A stretch of 8,770 nucleotides of DNA from Komagataeibacter kakiaceti JCM 25156 (GTDB lineage: Bacteria; Pseudomonadota; Alphaproteobacteria; Acetobacterales; Acetobacteraceae): positions 1 through 8,770 of the forward strand of contig NZ_BAIO01000071.1 of NCBI RefSeq assembly GCF_000613305.1, written 5' to 3'. Position 1 is the stretch's first letter; the number at the start of each line of letters is the position of its first letter. Positions 1-4,710 of the stretch are shown in pieces. Position numbers and translations under genes: made by a program. The notes under the pieces are model-generated. The model was not told where the DNA came from. It ran no database searches and was given only the letters and a program-made list of their open reading frames with translations.

Positions 1-159
1 GACCGCGTGCGCGCGGGCGCGGATCTGGTGCAGATCTATACGTCCTATGTCTATGAAGGGCCGGGCATCATCAACCGCCTCAAGGCGGAGACGCTGCGCG
101 CCATGCGGGCGGAAGGTTTCGAGACGCTGGCCGATGCGAAAGGCACGGCGCTTAAATGA
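1..159 (+). CDS. pyrD: Dihydroorotate dehydrogenase (quinone), C-terminal end, partial
   Basis: This is the last 52 codons of an enzyme that oxidises dihydroorotate to orotate in pyrimidine synthesis; the class 2 form is membrane-associated and passes electrons to quinone. Visible here is the terminal FMN-phosphate-binding strand and helix, in the form RAGADLVQIYTSYVYEGPG, which closes the (beta/alpha)8 barrel in this family, followed by the usual short C-terminal helix with a GFETLADA segment typical of alphaproteobacterial PyrD. The start and the catalytic residues lie outside the window. The stop TGA (157-159) overlaps the ATG of the next gene (156-158) in an ATGA arrangement, so the two are probably translationally coupled in one operon. 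The family call rests on the C-terminus only. Confidence 0.85.
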   Translation, partial: DRVRAGADLVQIYTSYVYEGPGIINRLKAETLRAMRAEGFETLADAKGTALK

Positions 160-1030
160 AATGGCATGACGGGCTGTCTGACCTCGCGGATGGCTATGAT
201 GGCTTCATCCTCGACCTGTGGGGTGTGGTGCATAATGGTGTCGCGCCCTATCCGGGCGTTCTGGACTGCCTGAAGCGCCTGCGTGGCAGGGGGCAGCGGA
301 TCGTGCTGCTGTCCAACGCGCCACGGCGCACCGCCACGGTGGAACCGGGTCTGCACCGCATGGGGGTGGGCGCGGATCTGTATGACGCCATCATGACCAG
401 CGGCGAATGCACGCACCGCATGCTGGCGGCGCGTACGGATCCGTGGTTCGCGGGGCTGGGCCGCCGGATGGTGCATCTGGGGCCGGACAAGGATGTGGAT
501 GTTTACACGGGTCTGGACCTTGATGTGGTCACGGACCCGCCGGGGCCGATTTCGTGCTCAATACCGGCCCGGATGCCGATCTGGGGGAGGAAGACATGAC
601 CCCCTACCTGCCGCTGCTTGAAAAATGCGTGGCCCACGGGCTGCCCATGATCTGCGCCAATCCGGACCAGCAGGTCATTCGCGGCACCCGGCGCCTGATC
701 TGCGCCGGGGCGATGGCAAGCTGGTACGAGGAACATGACGGTGCGGTGCGCTGGATCGGCAAGCCCTATCCGGAAGTCTATGAACTGGCGCTGTCGCTTC
801 TGGACGTGCCGCGCGGCCGGGTGCTGGCGCTGGGTGATGCGCTGGCGACCGACATGCGCGGGGCCGCGACCGCGGGGATTGACGGGTGCTGGATACTGGG
901 CGGCATCCATCAGGAAATGCTGGGGGGATGCTGGCAGCAGGGCCGCAATCCCGATTATGACCTCGCGGTGGCGGAAGCGTCCTCGGCGGGACTGGCCCCG
1001 GTGGCCTGTATGCCCTCGCTACGCTGGTAG
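156..1030 (+). CDS. TIGR01459-type class IIA HAD hydrolase, interrupted by an apparent one-base deletion
   Basis: A haloacid-dehalogenase superfamily phosphatase-like protein of the NagD-type (class IIA) branch; the natural substrate of this family is not established. In the first frame (156 to about 545) motif I is DLWGVVHNG (residues 20-28, nucleophile D20) and motif II is LLSNAP (S53). The frame then breaks at a GGGG run (542-545). The reading continues in the frame of 548-1030 with FVLNTGPD, the motif III lysine in GKPYPEVY (about K203) and motif IV GDALATD (about D228 and D233). Adding one G to the run gives a continuous protein of about 291 residues, a normal length for this family. The second Asp of the usual DxD motif is Trp22, which I believe is characteristic of this subfamily. 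It overlaps pyrD by an ATGA and converges on yqgE, with 17 bp between the stop codons. As read, the product would truncate after about 147 residues. Confidence 0.8.
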
Positions 1031-1047
1031 GCAGGCGGGCGCGCCGC

Positions 1048-1632
1048 TCAGGCATGGCCCGCGGCGGCGCTGTACCATGCGGGGTCGATCCGCACGCTGG
1101 CCAGCGCCTGCCGCCATTTGGCGTCGTGATCGGGGCCGAAAACGATGTTTTCGGTCGCGGGCGCGGTGATCCACGCATTGTGATGCAGCATTTCGTCCTC
1201 AAGCTGGCCCGCGTCCCAGCTTGCATGGCCCATGGCCAGCAGCGCGTGGGCCGGGCCGTTGCCATCGGCTATGTCACGCAGCACGTCGAGGCTTGCGGTC
1301 AGGGTGGTGGTGCGGTCCACCGGCAGGCTGCCATCGCCGCTCCAGTCCGATGTATGCAGCACGAAGCCGCGCCCGTTATCCATCGGCCCGCCCGCGCACA
1401 GGTTGATGCGGCGGCGTGGCGGCACGGGGGCGATGCCAAGCTGCTCGAACACATCATCCAGAACCGGCTGGGACAGGCGGCGGTTGACGACAAGCCCCAT
1501 GGCCCCGTCTTCGGGCGTGTGGGCGCATAGATAGACGACACTGCGCGCGAACGCGGGATCGGTAAGGGCCGGAGTCGCCACCAGCAGGTGGCCGGTCAGG
1601 CTGCAGCCTGGAGTTGTCGTGAACGAAACCAT
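1048..1632 (-). CDS. yqgE: YqgE/AlgH family protein (UPF0301)
   Basis: A cytoplasmic protein of about 194 residues in the widely conserved YqgE/AlgH (DUF179) family. Its biochemical role is unsettled; AlgH was first linked to alginate regulation in Pseudomonas. Family hallmarks in order are the N-terminal LLVATPAL (16-23), DPAFARSVVYLCAH (25-38), DGAMGLVVNRRL (42-53), then the CAGGPM and GRGFVLHTSDW segments, the LLAMGHASWDAGQLEDE helix, and the C-terminal W/P-rich end. I chose ATG at 1632 because the conserved region begins soon after it; the in-frame upstream TTG at 1668 would add 12 atypical residues. No strong Shine-Dalgarno is visible, only a weak GGTGG just upstream. It is transcribed divergently from the ydfG-like gene and convergently with the HAD gene. 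Confidence 0.9.
   Translation of the reverse strand: MVSFTTTPGCSLTGHLLVATPALTDPAFARSVVYLCAHTPEDGAMGLVVNRRLSQPVLDDVFEQLGIAPVPPRRRINLCAGGPMDNGRGFVLHTSDWSGDGSLPVDRTTTLTASLDVLRDIADGNGPAHALLAMGHASWDAGQLEDEMLHHNAWITAPATENIVFGPDHDAKWRQALASVRIDPAWYSAAAGHA
1597..1610. repeat. Perfect 14-bp palindrome inside the 5' end of yqgE
   Basis: The sequence CAGGCTGCAGCCTG is its own reverse complement. It covers roughly codons 8-12 of yqgE (the Pro-Gly-Cys-Ser-Leu region). It could be an operator-like site or simply codon-driven; nothing else supports a function. Confidence 0.35.
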
Positions 1633-1646
1633 GTACCACCATAGAA

Positions 1647-1665
1647 CCTGATTTGTCCTGATTTG
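1647..1665. repeat. Tandem 9-bp direct repeat CCTGATTTG with 10-bp period
   Basis: CCTGATTTG occurs at 1647-1655 and again at 1657-1665 with one base between. The 10-bp period puts both copies on about the same face of the helix. The pair lies 15-33 bp upstream of the yqgE ATG, in the divergent yqgE/ydfG spacer, where a regulator-binding site could be expected. Function is inference only. Confidence 0.4.
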
Positions 1666-1755
1666 CAACTGTTTCAGGCACTACACGGATTGGCGATTGC
1701 CCCTATCAGGGCATGCGGTCGGTATGCAAGGCTGGCCCCTGACCCCCATCCATGC

Positions 1756-1763
1756 AGGAAGGA
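1756..1763 (+). promoter_or_regulatory. Shine-Dalgarno of the ydfG-like gene
   Basis: The purine run AGGAAGGA, continuing to G at 1764-area, sits about 8 bases before the ATG at 1772. It decides the start: the open frame extends 25 codons further upstream, but those codons have no comparable site and no family similarity. Confidence 0.7.
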
Positions 1764-1771
1764 GAATTCCG

Positions 1772-2530
1772 ATGACGCAGATCGCAATGGTAACCGGCGC
1801 CACGGCCGGATTCGGCAAGGCGATCGCGGAACGCCTCGTACACGATGGCTACCGCGTGATTGCAACCGGCCGCAGGCAGGAACGTCTTGACGCGCTGGCG
1901 GGCAGGCTTGGACCCGCCCTGCTTCCCTTCCGGCTGGACATGGATGACGCGGCGGCGATCGCGGCCCTGCCGGACAGCCTGCCCGAAGCATGGCGGGAGG
2001 TGGATGTGCTGATCAACAATGCCGGCCTGGCGCTGGGCATGGACAGGGCGCAGGAGGCGGACATCGCCAACTGGCGGACCATGATTTCCACCAATGCAAC
2101 CGGCATGGTCGAACTGACGCGCGTGCTGCTGCCCGGCATGGTGGCGCGTGATCGCGGGCATATCGTCTCACTGGGCAGCACGGCGGGGATCTATCCCTAC
2201 ACGGGTGGCAATGTGTATGGCGCGACCAAGGCCTTTGTCAGGCAGTTCATGCGCAACCTGCGCTGTGACCTGCTGGGCCATAACGTGCGGGTGACCAACC
2301 TTGAACCCGGCCTGTGCGGCGGCAGTGAGTTCAGCAATGTCCGCCTGCGCGATGACGCGAAGGCCGCGGCGGTCTATGAAGGGACAAAGCCGCTCCTGCC
2401 CGCTGACATAGCCGGGACGGTGGCATGGGTTCTCTCGCTGCCCCGCCACGTCAATATCAACGAGATTGAAATGATGCCGACCTGCCAGGCGGCGGGTGGG
2501 CTTGCGGTCGCACGTGGCATGAAGGACTGA
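1772..2530 (+). CDS. ydfG: YdfG-like NADP-dependent short-chain dehydrogenase (3-hydroxy acid dehydrogenase / malonic semialdehyde reductase family)
   Basis: A cytoplasmic classical SDR of 252 residues that resembles E. coli YdfG along its whole length. YdfG reduces malonic semialdehyde to 3-hydroxypropionate and oxidises serine/3-hydroxy acids with NADP. Visible motifs are the cofactor loop TGATAGFG (8-15), ATGRRQERL (31-39) whose paired Arg fits NADP rather than NAD, NNAG (82-85), the structural Asn at N108, and the catalytic S136, Y149 and K153 in YGATK. The late EPGLCGGSEFSNVR and HVNINEIEMMP segments also match the YdfG branch specifically. The start at 1772 has a strong AGGAAGGAG site. 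The PPK2 gene begins 2 bp after its stop, so the two are very likely one transcript. The in vivo substrate here is not known; other SDR substrates are possible. Confidence 0.92.
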   Translation: MTQIAMVTGATAGFGKAIAERLVHDGYRVIATGRRQERLDALAGRLGPALLPFRLDMDDAAAIAALPDSLPEAWREVDVLINNAGLALGMDRAQEADIANWRTMISTNATGMVELTRVLLPGMVARDRGHIVSLGSTAGIYPYTGGNVYGATKAFVRQFMRNLRCDLLGHNVRVTNLEPGLCGGSEFSNVRLRDDAKAAAVYEGTKPLLPADIAGTVAWVLSLPRHVNINEIEMMPTCQAAGGLAVARGMKD

Positions 2531-2532
2531 AT

Positions 2533-3468
2533 ATGGCCAGCAATGATATGAGCCGCAAACTGGCGCGCAGATTCCAGGTTACGAACGGGCAGGGCTTTTC
2601 CCTTTCCGCCTGTCCCACCCGTGCGGCGGAAGCCTGCGGGCTGGACAAGAAAACCGGCAAGGAACTCCTCAGAACGCGCATAAACGATCTGTCGCGCCTG
2701 CAGGCGCTGCTTTACGCCGAGGGTACGTGGTCCCTGCTGGTGGTGCTTCAGGCGCTGGATGCTGGCGGCAAGGATGGCGTGATCAAGCATGTCATGTCCG
2801 GCATCAACCCGCAGGGGGTCAGTGTCACATCCTTCAAGCAGCCCGGCCCGGTTGAACTGGCGCATGGCTATCTGTGGCGCGAGCATCTTGCCGCCCCCCT
2901 TGCCGGGCGGATCGGTATTTTCAACCGCAGCCATTACGAGGAAGTGCTGGTCACCCGCGTACACCCCGAACTGCTGGACCATGAATGCCTGCCGCCCAGG
3001 CTGCGTAAACAGCCCACGTTCTGGGAAGACCGTTATCAGGACATCAGCCATTTTGAACGCTACATGGCCCGACAGGGCACGGTCGTGCTCAAATTCTTCC
3101 TGCATATTTCCAAGGAGGAACAGCGCCAGCGTTTCCTGCGCCGTATCGACCACCATGCCAAGAACTGGAAGTTTTCCGCCGCTGACATTCATGAACGCCA
3201 TTACTGGGATGACTACCAGCGCGCGTATGAGGATGCGATCCGCCACACGGCCCACCCCGATGCGCCATGGTTTGTCGTACCGGCGGATCAGAAATGGTTT
3301 GAACGTCTGGTGGTGATCGAAGCCATTATCGATGCGCTGGAAAAGCTGGACCTGAAGGTGCCCAAGGTCGATGCCGCCATGAAGGCGGAGATGGAAAAGG
3401 CCCGCCAGCAGCTTCTGGCGGAAGCGCCCGCGCCAGCGCGTGGCTCCACCCACGGCCCGCTTCATTGA
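2533..3468 (+). CDS. PPK2 family polyphosphate kinase (class III-like, polyphosphate:nucleotide phosphotransferase)
   Basis: A 311-residue P-loop kinase that moves phosphate between inorganic polyphosphate and nucleotides in the cytoplasm. It matches the TIGR03709-type branch, whose characterised class III members (for example from Meiothermus ruber) phosphorylate both AMP and ADP. Visible are LLYAEG (59-64), the Walker A LDAGGKDG (75-82), the SGINPQGV segment, Walker B-like IGIFNRSHYE (127-136), KFFLHISKEEQRQR (187-200), and the lid with RRIDHHAKNWKFSAAD followed by HYWDDYQRAYEDAI. The C-terminus is a charged helix and a disordered Ala/Pro/Gly tail. The ATG is preceded by AAGGA (2522-2526), which lies inside the last codons of the upstream SDR gene, so translation is probably coupled. 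AMP versus ADP preference cannot be read from sequence alone. Confidence 0.92.
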   Translation: MASNDMSRKLARRFQVTNGQGFSLSACPTRAAEACGLDKKTGKELLRTRINDLSRLQALLYAEGTWSLLVVLQALDAGGKDGVIKHVMSGINPQGVSVTSFKQPGPVELAHGYLWREHLAAPLAGRIGIFNRSHYEEVLVTRVHPELLDHECLPPRLRKQPTFWEDRYQDISHFERYMARQGTVVLKFFLHISKEEQRQRFLRRIDHHAKNWKFSAADIHERHYWDDYQRAYEDAIRHTAHPDAPWFVVPADQKWFERLVVIEAIIDALEKLDLKVPKVDAAMKAEMEKARQQLLAEAPAPARGSTHGPLH

Positions 3469-3510
3469 CGGCTTCCGCCACACCCCCCAAAAGACTGTGA
3501 TCCGATGCAC

Positions 3511-3516
3511 AGGGGG
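3511..3516 (+). promoter_or_regulatory. Shine-Dalgarno choosing the start of the exported DUF3465-like protein
   Basis: AGGGGG lies 9 bases before ATG 3526 and inside the open frame that begins at ATG 3505. It favours 3526, which also gives a standard signal peptide. Confidence 0.55.
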
Positions 3517-3525
3517 AACGGTCCG

Positions 3526-4053
3526 ATGGCAAAAAGGCGGTTGTGGCGATATGGCGTGATGGCACTGATGGCGGTCCTGGCCACACAGGCAGCGCCGCCA
3601 TCAGCCGCGCAGGCCCGGAGCCGGGAACATGCGTGGGGTGAAACGCGGCATGCGCAGCCCGATGCCAGCCCCGTCCCGTTGCAGTGCGACGACCGTAAAT
3701 TCCTGGCCGATGTGGAAGCGGCGGAAAGCACGACCGGTTCCCATGCCGACCGGGTGGAGCATGTGTGTGGCCGTGTCATCGCCGTCTCGCAGGCGCGGCG
3801 CACACGTAGCGGCTGGCATGGATATTTCTATGTCGATACCGGCGGTGGTATCTCCATCCGCATCGTATCCGATCTGGATCGCATGTCGGCCCCCGCATGG
3901 CCGTGGGTGGCCAAGGGGGATCAGGCCGATGTGCTGGGGCGGTATTACTATGACAGTCCGCGCAGTCAGGGCATTGACTGGACGCACCATGGCACGGGCC
4001 GTAACTGGCCGGTGGAGGGATATGTCGTGATCAACGGGAACCGGTACCAGTAA
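3526..4053 (+). CDS. Exported small protein, DUF3465-like
   Basis: A 175-residue protein with a clear Sec signal peptide: a basic start (MAKRRLWR), a hydrophobic core (about 9-22) and a likely cleavage after AQA (residue 30). It should therefore be periplasmic or secreted. The mature part has two cysteines (C54, C81) that could form a disulfide. It has a predicted beta-rich, OB-fold-like segment from VCGRVIAVSQ to DVLGRYYYD, and ends in GIDWTHH (150-155) and a terminal NGNRYQ. The WTHH...GY...NG..YQ pattern is what I recall for DUF3465 proteins of gammaproteobacteria; the function of that family is unknown. ATG 3505 is an alternative start seven codons upstream. It follows PPK2 on the same strand after 57 bp with no obvious terminator between, so it may be read from the same transcript. 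No catalytic motif is visible. Confidence 0.7.
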   Translation: MAKRRLWRYGVMALMAVLATQAAPPSAAQARSREHAWGETRHAQPDASPVPLQCDDRKFLADVEAAESTTGSHADRVEHVCGRVIAVSQARRTRSGWHGYFYVDTGGGISIRIVSDLDRMSAPAWPWVAKGDQADVLGRYYYDSPRSQGIDWTHHGTGRNWPVEGYVVINGNRYQ

Positions 4054-4056
4054 GTG

Positions 4057-4119
4057 GTAAAAGTTCCGGGGTGCCGCCTTTTTTCAAAAAGGCGGCGTTT
4101 CCTGAAGCTTTCTGAAAAA
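4057..4119. repeat. Intergenic repeat, copy A (right end truncated)
   Basis: This segment aligns without gaps, at an offset of exactly 470 bp, to 4527-4589. Shared blocks include GTAAAAGTT, GGCGGCG, TTCCTG and TCTGAAAAA, with scattered substitutions between them. Copy A has the better central hairpin but loses similarity after 4119, where the end of ynfA begins. I recall closely similar elements between genes in Komagataeibacter/Gluconacetobacter, but this was not checked. Confidence 0.75.
4073..4096. terminator. Perfect 11-bp hairpin, likely bidirectional terminator between the DUF3465-like gene and ynfA
   Basis: GCCGCCTTTTT (4073-4083) pairs perfectly with AAAAAGGCGGC (4086-4096) across a two-base loop. 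The stem lies 19 bp past the stop of the + strand gene and 35 bp past the stop of ynfA on the - strand. The T and A runs are within the stem, so on each strand the poly-U is not a free tail. It could work as a terminator for both convergent genes or merely stabilise 3' ends; it is also the core of the intergenic repeat. Confidence 0.5.
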
Positions 4120-4131
4120 GGCAGGCGGTCG

Positions 4132-4455
4132 TTATCCACGCGGGCCCAGCAGAATGATCGCGGCCCCTATGATACAGATCGCGGCCCCGGTCATGTCCCA
4201 CCGGTCGGGGGGCAGTCCTTCCACCAGCCACGACCAGATCAGGCTGGCCGCGATATAGACGCCGCCATAGATGGCATAAGCCCGGCCCGCGTTATCCGCC
4301 GGGCTGAAGGTCAGCAACCACGCGAACAGCACAAGGGAAAGACAGCCCGGCACCAGCACGAGTGCCGGACGCCCCAGACGCATCCAGGCCCAGAAACAGA
4401 AACACCCGCCAATTTCGGCAAAGGCGGCAGGAATATAAATGGCGGCGGTAAGCAT
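4132..4455 (-). CDS. ynfA: YnfA family (UPF0060) small inner-membrane protein
   Basis: A 107-residue hydrophobic protein with four predicted transmembrane helices (about 3-24, 30-50, 57-79 and 85-104). It matches E. coli YnfA in length (108) and in its conserved pieces: AEIGGCF (13-19), the short polar loop with [18 protein letters not shown] (51-68), a D-W-TG start to helix 4 and a glycine-rich end. YnfA-type proteins resemble small-multidrug-resistance transporters, and some have been reported to export cationic compounds; the substrate here is unknown. I chose ATG 4455 because GAAGGA lies four bases upstream and the conserved sequence begins there; the open frame extends 18 unrelated codons further upstream. 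The gene stands alone, convergent with the DUF3465-like gene and flanked by two copies of the intergenic repeat. Confidence 0.9.
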   Translation of the reverse strand: MLTAAIYIPAAFAEIGGCFCFWAWMRLGRPALVLVPGCLSLVLFAWLLTFSPADNAGRAYAIYGGVYIAASLIWSWLVEGLPPDRWDMTGAAICIIGAAIILLGPRG

Positions 4456-4526
4456 ACGATCCTTCAGGTCATGGGGCAGGGGGCACCATAAAAGGCTGTT
4501 TGAAAACAACTGATGGATAAAAAACA

Positions 4527-4607
4527 GTAAAAGTTTCCAGATGCCGACTTCTTACAGAAAGGCGGCGGTTCCTGGTGTCTTCTGAAAAAAGCTTCACCAA
4601 AAACTTT
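4527..4607. repeat. Intergenic repeat, copy B (fuller copy with short terminal inverted repeats)
   Basis: The first 63 bp align to copy A. Copy B continues for about 18 bp more to an AAACTTT (4601-4607) that is the inverse of AAAGTTT near its left end (4530-4536). The element may therefore be a small non-coding unit with 7-bp terminal inverted repeats. Its central GGCGGC hairpin is degenerate compared with copy A. Confidence 0.65.
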
Positions 4608-4659
4608 CCTGGGATTTGCGGCATGTCTTGAAGGCAGGTTTTTCAAACAGTCCCTAACA

Positions 4660-4687
4660 AAACAGGGGCCATTTCTGACCCCTGTTT
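4660..4687 (-). terminator. Rho-independent terminator of clpA
   Basis: Read on the - strand, AAACAGGGG and CCCCTGTTT form a perfect 9-bp stem around a 10-base loop, and the second arm runs on into TTTTGTTA. It begins 23 bp past the clpA stop codon. Stem, distance and T-rich tail all fit an intrinsic terminator for the clpS-clpA unit. Confidence 0.75.
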
Positions 4688-4710
4688 CATTGTTCGTATG
4701 GATGTTTCCG

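Larger units (their letters stand above)
4456..4710. other. Intergenic region between ynfA start and clpA end
   Basis: This 255-bp stretch has no credible gene. From left to right it holds the ynfA Shine-Dalgarno (4460-4465, - strand), presumably the ynfA promoter, repeat copy B (4527-4607), about 50 bp without recognisable structure, and the clpA terminator (4660-4687). Base composition is more AT-rich than in the neighbouring genes. I could not place a convincing -35/-10 pair for ynfA. Confidence 0.6.

Noticed and set aside
1038..1045. GGCGCGCC palindrome between the HAD and yqgE stop codons
   Set aside because: Eight bases of GC-only palindrome are expected by chance at this base composition, and there is no T-rich tail to make it a terminator.
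1697..1771. N-terminal extension of the SDR frame
   Set aside because: The extra 25 codons lack family similarity, and the strong AGGAAGGAG site points to ATG 1772.
2374..3510. Long - strand open frame of 378 codons antisense to the PPK2 gene
   Set aside because: The + strand carries the full PPK2 motif set with a proper start; the antisense product is low-complexity and unrecognisable.
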